From an uncultured Acholeplasmatales bacterium (GTDB lineage Bacteria; Bacillota_I; Bacilli_A; Acholeplasmatales; Anaeroplasmataceae), in NCBI GenBank assembly GCA_944324805.1, contig CALUXS010000001.1, positions 1 through 64,000 on the forward strand: a stretch of DNA of 64,000 nucleotides, given 5' to 3'. Positions 1 to 7,739 of this stretch are shown piece by piece. A program made the position numbers and the translations under genes. A model generated the notes under the pieces. The model saw nothing but the letters and a program-made list of their open reading frames with translations, was not told where the DNA came from and searched no databases. How positions within the stretch are numbered: the stretch's first letter is position 1; each line of letters opens with the position of its first letter.

Positions 1-86
1 TCGATAAATTGAAATTTAACTGTCAACAACGTATAAAACTCTATCAAGAACTTTTAGATAAGAAAATGGATGAGTATTTTGGCTAA
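1..86 (+). CDS. hsdS: C-terminal tail of a type I restriction specificity subunit (partial)
   Basis: An open frame enters from the left edge and ends at TAA 84-86, leaving about 27 residues that include IKLYQELLDKKMDEYFG. This resembles the C-terminal helix of HsdS proteins, and the gene ends 17 bases before an hsdR gene, the usual order of a type I locus. HsdS would pick the DNA target for the HsdMS methylase and HsdRMS nuclease. The fragment is too short to name from sequence alone, so the call rests mainly on position. Confidence 0.5.
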   Translation, partial: DKLKFNCQQRIKLYQELLDKKMDEYFG

Positions 87-103
87 GGAAGGAGGAATAG
101 ATT

Positions 104-2947
104 ATGCCAATGAGTGAGAAAGAAACTAGATTAAAACTCATAGACCCTAAACTAAGAAGAGCAGGGTGGGATGTTTTAACTGATAAAAATATAATCGAAA
201 AAAGTAAGGCATGCATTGAAACTCCAGTAGTTGGAATGCCTAAGACAACTGAAAACTTAACTGGTAATGGCTTTGTTGATTATGTCCTTTTTGGTGATGA
301 TGGTAAACCACTAGCGTTAATTGAAGCTAAAAAGTCAGTAGTTAATGAAGAACAAGGTAAAGTTCAAGCATGTTTATATGCTGATTGTTTAGAAAAGAAA
401 TATGGTGTAAGACCTGTAATCTATTATACAAATGGCTATGAAATTAAAATTATAGATGGTCTATATCCTCCTAGAACTGTCTTTGGTTTTCATAAAAAGG
501 ATGAATTGGAATATATAATTCAAAAACGTAATTTTAAACTTGATGATACTTGTCCTAGAGCAGAAATATGTGATAGATACTACCAAAAAGATGCAATTGA
601 GGAAGTAATTAAACATTTTAAAACTCGTCACTCTAGATCTCTTATTGTCTTGGCTACAGGAACTGGAAAAACTAGAGTTTCATGTGCAATTAGCGACATT
701 TTCTTAAGAAATAACTATGTTAAGAGAATTTTATTTTTAGCCGATAGAAAGAATCTAGTTAAGCAAGCTAAAGAGGAGACCTTTGAGAAGTTCTTACCTG
801 ATACTTCAATGATGGTAATAGTAGAAGGACAAAAAGAAGGTGATGAAAGTAAAGCTAGAATAGTGTTTTCGACTTACCAATCTATGCTTTCAATTATAAA
901 AGATACTTCAACTTGTCCTTATGGAATTGGTCACTTTGATTTAATTATCGTAGATGAAGCTCATAGAAGTTTATTTAATAAATATGCTGAAATATTTGAG
1001 TACTTTGATGCTTTAATGATTGGCTTAACTGCTACTCCTCGTAATGATATTCATAAATCTACTTACAAAGTCTTTAATTTAGATAGTGAAATGCCTAACT
1101 ATGAATATGATCTAGTTAAGGGCGTTAAAGATGGCTATTTAACTTATTATAGAGCTTTAGATAGAACGCCTGACATTTTAAAAGATGGTGTAACTTATGC
1201 AGATTTAAGTCCAGAAGAACAAGAAGAATATGAAGATAAATTTGCAGATGATGAAGGTAATATTCCTGAAAAGATAGAAGGTAAAAAATTTTATAGCATT
1301 ATTACTAATAAAGATACTATTCGTACAGTTCTTCAAGATTTAATGGAAGAAGGTCTAAAAGTTAATAATGGCGATGAGTTAGGTAAAACTATCATTTTTG
1401 CTAGAGATCATAACCACGCTTTAATGATTCAAGAAGAGTTTAGAAATTTATATCCAAACTTATGTAGTCCGACTGGTCAAAATGGTGTTGATTACATTGT
1501 AGTTATTGATAATAAAATTAAATATAACGAACATTTACAAAGAGAGTTTAAAGAAAAGCAAAAGATAAGAATTGTTGTATCAGTAGATATGATGGATACA
1601 GGTGTTGATATTCCTGAAGTTGTGAATCTCGTTTTCTTTAAGAAAGTCTTATCAAAGATTAAGTTCTGGCAAATGATAGGTAGAGGAACTAGACTTTGTG
1701 ACAATCTAAAAGTTATATCTCCATCTAAGTCTTACTTTGAAAGAGTGACAAATGACAAAGAAAGGCAACTTTATAATAGTAAACAGGGATTCTTAATCTT
1801 TGATATTTGTAATGTATTCCCATACTTTAAACAAAATCCTGAGGGAAGAACTGATAGAGCAGATGCTTCACTTTCTTTATACCAAAAGATATTTGTTGAA
1901 AAGGTGGCTTTATATAGAGTTATGCTAAGTAATTATGGAAAACTCGCTATTGAGGATAAGAAGTATTTTGAAGAACTTAGAGACTCTTTAATGGCTGAAG
2001 TCAAAGGTATGAACCAAAATTATATCGGAGTTCAAAAAGCCTTAAAGTACGTTCATAAATATTCTAAGTTATCTAATTGGGCTAACTTTACTCAAACTGA
2101 GTTTGCTGAAGTTAAAAAGTATCTAGCTCCTAACATTAGTGGAGAGATTGATTTAGAGAGTGCTAGAACTTTCGATTATTTATGTTATCGCTTTGCATCT
2201 ACTAGATTCTATTCAAGTAATGACTTTAAGAAAGTCGCTCAAACAATATATAAGATTGGTTTTTACTTGATTAATATCAAAGGTCATATTCATGAAGTAT
2301 CTCAACATAAGCCAACTCTTGAATACATAACAAGTGAAGACTTTATGAATAACTCAACTATAACTAGAGTAGATGAAGTTAGAGAAGAAATTAGAGAATT
2401 AATTAGATTTATTGACCCTACAGCATTTGACCCTCTTATTACTGATTTCAAAGACAAGATTAGTTCTTTTGATGATGCGGATGAAACCCCTGTAGATTTA
2501 ACTATCTCAATAGATGATTTCAAAACTTTAGAAGAAAAAGTGAAGTTTTACATAGAAAATCATCCCGAAGAGCCACTTGTTAAAGAAGTAGTTATGATGG
2601 TTAAACCTACTGAAGACGCAATTAATAAGTTTAAAAATGAAGTTATTAAAATCGCTAAATCAGCTGATGAATATAATTCAGTCTTTTCAGAGGACAATTC
2701 ATTAGTGGTGTTTATTAGAAAAAGTGTACCATTCAATCCAGAAGCTAAAAATGAATTCTTAAATCACCTTAAGGAACTAGGATTTAATGATGAACAAGTA
2801 ACATACGCCAATGAGTTATTAGTTTTCATTTCTCAAAATGGTCAATTTTCTAGACAAGACTTATTAAGAGATGAACTTAATTTTGGTGGGATATTTAATA
2901 GCATTCAAATTCAAAAATTACTTAAAGAAATTGAATCAAGACTCTAG
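104..2947 (+). CDS. hsdR: Type I restriction enzyme R subunit (HsdR)
   Basis: This is the ATP-dependent motor and nuclease subunit of a type I restriction-modification complex. It would cut DNA lacking the methylation pattern set by HsdMS. The N-terminal PD-(D/E)xK nuclease fold shows D near residue 59 and the IEAKKS motif. A Walker A motif (ATGTGKT) starts near residue 184 and a DEAH box near residue 284, followed by the second RecA-like domain and a long helical C-terminus. At 947 residues it is normal for the EcoEI-like subgroup. GGAGG at 91-95 lies 8 bases before ATG 104, and a second ATG at 110 is possible. The upstream HsdS tail supports the locus; HsdM lies outside the window. Confidence 0.93.
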   Translation: MPMSEKETRLKLIDPKLRRAGWDVLTDKNIIEKSKACIETPVVGMPKTTENLTGNGFVDYVLFGDDGKPLALIEAKKSVVNEEQGKVQACLYADCLEKKYGVRPVIYYTNGYEIKIIDGLYPPRTVFGFHKKDELEYIIQKRNFKLDDTCPRAEICDRYYQKDAIEEVIKHFKTRHSRSLIVLATGTGKTRVSCAISDIFLRNNYVKRILFLADRKNLVKQAKEETFEKFLPDTSMMVIVEGQKEGDESKARIVFSTYQSMLSIIKDTSTCPYGIGHFDLIIVDEAHRSLFNKYAEIFEYFDALMIGLTATPRNDIHKSTYKVFNLDSEMPNYEYDLVKGVKDGYLTYYRALDRTPDILKDGVTYADLSPEEQEEYEDKFADDEGNIPEKIEGKKFYSIITNKDTIRTVLQDLMEEGLKVNNGDELGKTIIFARDHNHALMIQEEFRNLYPNLCSPTGQNGVDYIVVIDNKIKYNEHLQREFKEKQKIRIVVSVDMMDTGVDIPEVVNLVFFKKVLSKIKFWQMIGRGTRLCDNLKVISPSKSYFERVTNDKERQLYNSKQGFLIFDICNVFPYFKQNPEGRTDRADASLSLYQKIFVEKVALYRVMLSNYGKLAIEDKKYFEELRDSLMAEVKGMNQNYIGVQKALKYVHKYSKLSNWANFTQTEFAEVKKYLAPNISGEIDLESARTFDYLCYRFASTRFYSSNDFKKVAQTIYKIGFYLINIKGHIHEVSQHKPTLEYITSEDFMNNSTITRVDEVREEIRELIRFIDPTAFDPLITDFKDKISSFDDADETPVDLTISIDDFKTLEEKVKFYIENHPEEPLVKEVVMMVKPTEDAINKFKNEVIKIAKSADEYNSVFSEDNSLVVFIRKSVPFNPEAKNEFLNHLKELGFNDEQVTYANELLVFISQNGQFSRQDLLRDELNFGGIFNSIQIQKLLKEIESRL

Positions 2948-2994
2948 TAATCATTATCGTTGAAGAAAATCACAAAATTGATTTAGAAAAGTGA

Positions 2995-3306
2995 CTATTA
3001 GATACGGGAAGAAGTTTAGATTACGGAAGAAAAAACAGGTTATATTTAATTTTGTACAATCCTAGTTTAGAAGGTTGGGTTAAAATTGGCTATGCTGATA
3101 ATGTAGAAAAAAGAGTTCAGCAATTAAATAGCCACGAAACTACCACTTATGCTTTTAGAATTTATGCTACTTATGAGGCTCATGAACGATTACAAGATAA
3201 GTCTCTTCATAAATTAATAGATCAATTAGACTCTACATTTGTCAATCACGGATTAATTTTGTACAAAATCATGGTCAATTTATGTACATTTTATATCCGT
3301 GATTGA
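2995..3306 (+). pseudogene. Remnant of a GIY-YIG (T5orf172-type) nuclease-like gene
   Basis: The frame reads YLILYNPSLEGWVKIGYA and then VEKRVQQLN, the N-terminal half of a GIY-YIG/T5orf172 domain: the Y..L-Y-P motif, then KIGYA and the arginine helix. It has no ATG or ribosome binding site. Only a TTG at 3052 could start it, and the similarity appears to run upstream of that codon to a TGA at 2992-2994. After residue DSTF the match stops exactly where an inverted repeat begins (3241), and the frame then ends in unrelated residues. Intact relatives continue with more conserved sequence. I call it a decayed fragment rather than a small functional gene. Confidence 0.65.
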
Positions 3307-3307
3307 C
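3241..3307. repeat. 12-bp perfect inverted repeat around a 43-bp centre
   Basis: GTCAATCACGGA at 3241-3252 is the exact reverse complement of TCCGTGATTGAC at 3296-3307. The centre carries two partly symmetric TGTAC motifs (near 3259 and 3283). The left arm starts precisely at the point where the GIY-YIG remnant loses its similarity. It could be the footprint of a mobile element (a miniature element or a transposon end) or a large hairpin. No target-site duplication is visible at the flanks. Confidence 0.55.
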
Positions 3308-3642
3308 GGGGGGGTGCAAAGTTGGTATAAGGGTTGCATCTCGTAAATAGGGGTCGCAAGGGCATCACAATGGGTCTTTCTAGCCAGTTTTGATTTTGTG
3401 TTTTTTCTGGGTAAGAAAATACTTGAAATAAAGAAAAATGACGCTATACTTGAATTTTTATGAATTTGAGTCTAGCGTCTTTTTTTGTATAAAAAATTAA
3501 ATTAAAAATAAATGGTAATTAGAAATAATTAGTTTTTAAATAGACATTTAGCTAATTTTATGTTATATAATTGTTAGTAAATATAGCAAGTGAATAATTA
3601 TGTTTTATAGTCTATTAAAATTCAAGCGAAAAGGGAAGAAAA
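3308..3642. other. Gene-free stretch after the remnant
   Basis: From 3307 to about 3400 the sequence is noticeably richer in G than its surroundings (a run of G, then GGGTTGCATC and GGGGTCGCAAGGGC) and holds no convincing frame. It may be foreign DNA left by the event that broke the GIY-YIG gene. The rest is AT-rich and contains a terminator hairpin at 3440-3487 and then the upstream region of the MGMT-like gene. Confidence 0.5.
3440..3487 (+). terminator. Rho-independent terminator
   Basis: The arms GACGCTA and TAGCGTC close a longer imperfect stem, followed by seven T residues at 3480-3486. It would end transcription from the restriction locus side. Confidence 0.8.
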
Positions 3643-4119
3643 ATGGATAAAAATAAAGGAAAAAAGTTCAATGAAAAATTGATGAATAATAAAGATATGC
3701 CAAAAATAGTTACTTTAGACCAGCAAGCATCTAGAAAATGGGGTGGAAGTAAAATGGTCATTGCTCCCCCATTAGATTATGACGAAATTATAAAAAAAAT
3801 ACCAAAAGGAAAAATAATTACTATAGATTTAATTATAAAAAGTATAGCTAAAAAATATAACGCAGATATAACTTGTCCTTTGACATGTGGAATTTTTATA
3901 AATATAGTTGCGTGGGCTAGTTATGAGAGAACTGATAATATTACTCCTTTTTGGCGCGTGCTAAAAACAAATGGCGAATTGAATGAAAAATTTCCGGAGT
4001 CTATTTTATTGCAAAAAAGGCAATTAGAATTAGAAGGACACATTGTTTATACTAAAGGAAAAAAGAAACTTAAATATTATGTAAAAGATTTTGAAAAATG
4101 TATATTTGATTTAGATTGA
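3643..4119 (+). CDS. MGMT-family / alkyltransferase-like DNA-binding protein
   Basis: 158 residues. The central part matches the winged-helix DNA-binding domain of O6-alkylguanine alkyltransferases: a helix around IPKGKIITIDLIIKSIAKKY, then TPFWRVLKTNGEL and a C-terminal QKRQLELEGH. In true MGMT enzymes the reactive site is PCHRV. Here the matching segment is PFWRV (P102-F103-W104-R105), so the methyl-accepting cysteine is absent. Alkyltransferase-like proteins lacking the cysteine bind alkylated bases and hand them to nucleotide excision repair in other organisms. That role is inferred here. AGGGAAG lies ahead of ATG 3643, and the gene ends with TGA. Confidence 0.8.
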   Translation: MDKNKGKKFNEKLMNNKDMPKIVTLDQQASRKWGGSKMVIAPPLDYDEIIKKIPKGKIITIDLIIKSIAKKYNADITCPLTCGIFINIVAWASYERTDNITPFWRVLKTNGELNEKFPESILLQKRQLELEGHIVYTKGKKKLKYYVKDFEKCIFDLD

Positions 4120-4136
4120 AAAATATGAGGTGCAAA

Positions 4137-5408
4137 ATGAACGTTAAAGTTGATATTTCTAATGTAATTTTAGAAACTCCTAATTTAATTTTAAGACCTT
4201 TTAAACAAGAAGATCTTAATGATTTTTATGAGTATGCAAGTGTTCCTGGTGTAGGAGAAATGGCAGGCTGGCCACATCATAAAAATATCGAGATTACAAA
4301 AATAATCCTAGAAGAATTTATTATGAATAAAAACCAATTTGCCCTTGTATACAAAAATAATAATAAGGTCATTGGTTCATTAGGTATTGAGGAATATCCA
4401 CTAGAAATTTATAAACAATTTTCAAGAAAAAGAGTTAGAGAAATCGGGTATGTTCTAAGCTATGATTATTGGCATAAAGGATTAATGAGTGAGGCTGTTT
4501 CAAGAGTAATAGAATATTTATTCACTGAATTAAAATTGGATTTTATAACTGTTAGTCACTTTGTAGAAAACTCTAGGAGTGAAAGAGTAATAAAAAGAAA
4601 TGGATTTTCTTATTTTTGTGATGCTCCGTATAAAGATACTGATAAACTTTGTAAATATTATTATAAACATAATCCAAATCGTATGAATATGCTAGAAGTA
4701 TGTTGTGGTTCATATGAGGATGCATTAGAAGCATATAAGGCAGGTGCAAAAAGAATTGAACTTAATAGTGCCTTATATTTAGGAGGCTTATCACCTAATG
4801 GTGCAATAGTTAAACTATTAAAAGAAAAAACAAACTTAAATATTGTCTCAATGGTTAGACCAAGAGGAACAGGTTTTTGCTATACAGAAGCAGAAATTAT
4901 AGAAATGTTTGAGGTGGCAAAAAATCTTTTAGATTCAGGTACAGATGCTATCGCTTTTGGCTTTTTAACAAAGAATAGTGAAATTGATTCGGAAAATACT
5001 AAAAAAATGGTTGATTTAATTCATTCTTATGGCAAAAAGGCAGTTTTTCATCGAGCTATTGATGTGGTTAGTGATTATTATAGTAGCGTTGAAATGCTTT
5101 GTAGACTTGGAGTTGATAGAATTTTGACAAGTGGCATGGCGAACAAGGCAGTAGAAGGTTTAGATGTTTTAGCATCATTATATAAAAAATTTGGTGCTTC
5201 AATTGAAATTGTAGCTGCAAGCGGAGTGAACGAAAATAATGTGAATGATATTTTAGCTACCGGTATATACCAAATTCATAGTTCTTGTAAGGGTTTTAAA
5301 AAAGATACTACTAGTACTAATAATGGTGTTTCTTACAACTATTTAGATGATGAAAAATATGAAGTTGTTTCTAAAGATAAAGTAGAAGCAATATTAAATA
5401 AGTTATAA
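4137..5408 (+). CDS. GNAT acetyltransferase fused to CutC-type protein
   Basis: A single frame joins two families. Residues 1-180 are a RimJ/RimL-like GNAT N-acetyltransferase: the LETPNLILRPF start, IGYVLSYDYWHKGLMSEA in the acetyl-CoA binding region, and SERVIKRNGF. From about residue 183 a full CutC barrel follows, with MLEVCCGSYEDALEAYKAGA, MVRPRG, FGFL, HRAID and ILTSG. CutC was first linked to copper homeostasis, but its biochemical role is unsettled. ATG 4137 follows GAGG at 4127-4130; an in-frame extension to TTG 4116 has no site. No ribosome binding site precedes the internal ATG at 4683, so one 423-residue polypeptide is expected. A strong terminator follows. Confidence 0.85.
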   Translation: MNVKVDISNVILETPNLILRPFKQEDLNDFYEYASVPGVGEMAGWPHHKNIEITKIILEEFIMNKNQFALVYKNNNKVIGSLGIEEYPLEIYKQFSRKRVREIGYVLSYDYWHKGLMSEAVSRVIEYLFTELKLDFITVSHFVENSRSERVIKRNGFSYFCDAPYKDTDKLCKYYYKHNPNRMNMLEVCCGSYEDALEAYKAGAKRIELNSALYLGGLSPNGAIVKLLKEKTNLNIVSMVRPRGTGFCYTEAEIIEMFEVAKNLLDSGTDAIAFGFLTKNSEIDSENTKKMVDLIHSYGKKAVFHRAIDVVSDYYSSVEMLCRLGVDRILTSGMANKAVEGLDVLASLYKKFGASIEIVAASGVNENNVNDILATGIYQIHSSCKGFKKDTTSTNNGVSYNYLDDEKYEVVSKDKVEAILNKL

Positions 5409-5447
5409 AAAAGAGGCTTTAGGTTTACTCACCTAGAGCCTCTTTTT
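5407..5447. terminator. Bidirectional rho-independent terminator
   Basis: Stem arms at 5412-5424 and 5431-5443 pair across a 6-base loop (one G:T pair). Five T residues follow on the plus strand. Six A residues at 5407-5412 give a T run on the minus strand. It ends the GNAT-CutC gene and would also end a leftward transcript from the promoter near 5830. Confidence 0.88.
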
Positions 5448-5797
5448 CGGAATCGATTCAGAAGATAACAAAACAAATAATCATGCAGCTTTTTTCCAAC
5501 TAAAAATTTTATACTACCCAAATTTTATCTTACTGAATCTTTTAGTTACCTCTTTGATAAGCATAACATTGAAAAATTAACTAAACAACTTATCTAAGAT
5601 AACTTCCTTTTATATACTTACATAGCTTTAATCCTAATCGTTATTTATTTGACTAAGTTCAATCCTCCTTTACTCTTTATAATTTCTCAACTAATATTCA
5701 AGCTTCGAAAAATTGTTAATTTGTCTTTTTTTGGAGTCAATTTTTATTTCCTCTTTTATAACTTTCAGATTAACTTTCTATGTAATACCCTTTGTTC
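5448..5797 (-). ncRNA. Candidate leftward non-coding transcript between gdhA and cutC
   Basis: A near-consensus minus-strand promoter (5804-5831) points into this 350-base stretch, which ends at the T-run side of a strong hairpin at 5407-5447. On the minus strand I find only frames of about 16 codons or fewer. Two of them follow purine-rich runs (AGAGG near 5752, AAGGAGG near 5664), which may be chance or the remains of a lost gene. A regulated small RNA, a small peptide gene or a decayed gene are all possible; nothing here matches an RNA family I recognise. Confidence 0.4.
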
Positions 5798-5803
5798 ACC
5801 TTC

Positions 5804-5831
5804 ATTATAGCACATATGTAAGCGCTGTCAA
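5804..5831 (-). promoter_or_regulatory. Strong minus-strand sigma-A promoter
   Basis: Read on the minus strand: TTGACA (5831-5826), a 16-base spacer, then TATAAT (5809-5804). Both hexamers are perfect consensus. No protein gene lies within reach to the left in that orientation. Confidence 0.8.
5817..5830. promoter_or_regulatory. cre (CcpA binding) site
   Basis: TGTAAGCGCTGTCA matches the consensus TGWAAGCGYTWWCA at 13 of 14 positions. It overlaps the -35 box of the leftward promoter, so bound CcpA should block it. It also lies about 30 bases upstream of the gdhA -35, a position from which CcpA can activate in other genes. Confidence 0.75.
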
Positions 5832-5861
5832 GAGTATTTGTTTAAAAAAATAAAAAAAATA

Positions 5862-5890
5862 TTGCTTTTTTTTACTGAATGGAATAATAT
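5862..5890 (+). promoter_or_regulatory. gdhA promoter
   Basis: TTGCTT (5862-5867), a 17-base spacer and TAATAT (5885-5890) lie just upstream of the AGGAGGA ribosome binding site of gdhA. Confidence 0.65.
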
Positions 5891-5910
5891 TTTATACAGG
5901 AGGAATTATT

Positions 5911-7242
5911 ATGAATTATATTGAAGATATTTTGGAAAAATTACAAACTAAATACGCTAATGAACCTGAATTTCTACAGGCTGTTAAAGAGGTTCTTGCT
6001 TCATTAAAGGATGTTATTTCAAAAAACGAAGAATTATATAGAAAAAATGCTATTTTAGAACGATTGGTAAGTCCAGATAGAATTATAAGTTTTAGAGTTC
6101 CTTGGTATGATGATTGTGGTAATTTAAATATAAATATGGGATATAGGATTCAGTGGAACAATGCAATTGGTCCTTACAAGGGTGGTTTACGATTACATCC
6201 TACTGTTAATCAAAGCATATTAAAATTTTTGGCATTCGAGCAAACTTTTAAGAATTCCTTAACTGGTCTTCCTATAGGTGGTGGAAAAGGAGGAAGTGAT
6301 TTTGAACCAAAAGGAAAAAGCGATCGTGAGATAATGGCATTTTGTCAAAGTTTTATGCTAGAACTTTATAAATATATTGGACCAAATGTTGATGTTCCTG
6401 CTGGTGACATAGGAGTTGGGGCACGTGAAATTGGATATTTGTACGGACAATATAAAAGAATTACTAATTCATACGAAGGTGTTCTAACAGGAAAAGGATT
6501 AACATATGGAGGTTCTTTGATTCGTAAAGAGGCTACAGGTTATGGATTATTGTATATAACTGATAAAATGTTGAAATCAAATGGACTATCATTAAAAGAT
6601 AAGACAATTTGTGTTAGTGGAGCAGGAAATGTAGCTATCTATGCTATTGAAAAGGCAATTGAATTGGGAGCAAAAGTTGTAACATGTTCTGATTCAACAG
6701 GATGGATATATGATCCTGATGGGATTGATTTAGAATTACTTAAAAATGTAAAAGAAGTAAAAAGAGCACGCCTAACTGAATATGCAAAGATTAGAGAAAA
6801 TTCAGTATATCATGAAGGAAAAGGCGTTTGGAGCGTAAAATGTGATATTGCATTACCTTGTGCCACACAAAATGAACTACTACTTGATGATGCTAAAATG
6901 TTAGTTGCAAATGGTTGTCTTGCAGTTTGTGAGGGTGCGAATATGCCAACTAGTTTAGAGGCTACTAAGTATTTGCAGGAAAACAATGTATTATTCATAC
7001 CTGGTAAGGCTGCAAACGCAGGTGGAGTTGCTACAAGTGCGTTAGAAATGTCTCAAAATAGCCTTAGATTGAGTTGGACAAAAGAAGAAGTAGATGAGCG
7101 TTTGAAAACTATTATGGAAAATATATTTATTCAAATAGAAAATGCTTGTCAAGAATATAATCTCGGTAAAAACTATGTGTCTGGAGCAAATACCGCAGCA
7201 TTTTTAAAGGTTGTTGATGCAATGATTTCTCAGGGTGTTTAA
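5911..7242 (+). CDS. gdhA: NADP-type glutamate dehydrogenase
   Basis: This cytoplasmic enzyme interconverts 2-oxoglutarate plus ammonium and glutamate. At 443 residues it has the length of hexameric bacterial GdhA. Visible features are GPYKGGLRLHP (K90), PIGGGKGGSDFEPKG (active-site lysine near 126), VPAGDIGVG (aspartate near 166) and the nucleotide-binding VSGAGNVAIYAIEKA. The NADP preference is inferred from overall similarity to this subgroup. The gene has its own promoter and AGGAGGA site and lies beside a cre element. With only a stand-alone GltD-like protein in the window, this may be the main ammonium entry point. Confidence 0.95.
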   Translation: MNYIEDILEKLQTKYANEPEFLQAVKEVLASLKDVISKNEELYRKNAILERLVSPDRIISFRVPWYDDCGNLNINMGYRIQWNNAIGPYKGGLRLHPTVNQSILKFLAFEQTFKNSLTGLPIGGGKGGSDFEPKGKSDREIMAFCQSFMLELYKYIGPNVDVPAGDIGVGAREIGYLYGQYKRITNSYEGVLTGKGLTYGGSLIRKEATGYGLLYITDKMLKSNGLSLKDKTICVSGAGNVAIYAIEKAIELGAKVVTCSDSTGWIYDPDGIDLELLKNVKEVKRARLTEYAKIRENSVYHEGKGVWSVKCDIALPCATQNELLLDDAKMLVANGCLAVCEGANMPTSLEATKYLQENNVLFIPGKAANAGGVATSALEMSQNSLRLSWTKEEVDERLKTIMENIFIQIENACQEYNLGKNYVSGANTAAFLKVVDAMISQGV

Positions 7243-7278
7243 AAATTTAAGCAAATCTCTAATGTTTTTGAACTGATT

Positions 7279-7288
7279 ATGCTATAAT
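7279..7288 (+). promoter_or_regulatory. Extended -10 promoter of trxA
   Basis: The TG of TGCTATAAT starts at 7280 and TATAAT is 7283-7288. No good -35 is seen 17 bases upstream, so an extended -10 promoter is likely. Confidence 0.55.
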
Positions 7289-7311
7289 AAGGACACAAGG
7301 AGGATATTGAA

Positions 7312-7617
7312 ATGAGTGTATTACATTTAACTAGTAAAGATTTTGATAAAGTTGTTAATGAAAATGGTAAGGTATTAGTAGATTTTTGGGCACCTTGGTG
7401 TGGACCATGTCGCATGTTAGGACCAGTTATTGAAGAAGTTGCTGAAGAGGTTAAAAATGCTGTAGTTGCTAAGGTAAATGTTGATGAAGAAGGAGACTTA
7501 GCAGCAAGATTCGGTGTTCAAAGTATACCTACTATTTTAGTGTTTGAGAATGGTAAACTTGTTAAACAAACTGTTGGATACCAACCAAAAGCTAATATTT
7601 TAAATCTTTTAAAGTAA
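7312..7617 (+). CDS. trxA: Thioredoxin
   Basis: 101 residues, the usual size of a free thioredoxin. It has the redox site WCGPC (Cys30 and Cys33), the FWAPW lead-in and the cis-proline segment SIPTILVFENG. It reduces protein disulfides in the cytoplasm using electrons from thioredoxin reductase, which is not in the window. AGGAGG precedes the ATG. It is a single-gene unit with its own promoter and terminator. Confidence 0.96.
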   Translation: MSVLHLTSKDFDKVVNENGKVLVDFWAPWCGPCRMLGPVIEEVAEEVKNAVVAKVNVDEEGDLAARFGVQSIPTILVFENGKLVKQTVGYQPKANILNLLK

Positions 7618-7632
7618 TTAATTTATTAAAAT

Positions 7633-7707
7633 GCGCTTCTATTATAAACAAATAATAAATTGTTATAGACAATAATTATTTTGCTTATATTTAGAAGTGC
7701 TTTTTTT
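7633..7707 (+). terminator. Long-loop terminator after trxA
   Basis: GCGCTTCTA (7633-7641) pairs with TAGAAGTGC (7692-7700, one G:T pair), followed by seven T residues. The 50-base loop is AT-rich. Confidence 0.65.
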
Positions 7708-7739
7708 ATGAAAAAAATAGGAAAATAGGTGAAGCAAGG

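Noticed and set aside
16-216. Minus-strand small frame at the left edge
   Set aside because: It overlaps the hsdS tail and the hsdR start; nothing supports expression.
3052-3306. Intact small GIY-YIG protein
   Set aside because: No start codon with a ribosome binding site, similarity continues upstream of the TTG, and the C-terminal part is lost at the inverted repeat.
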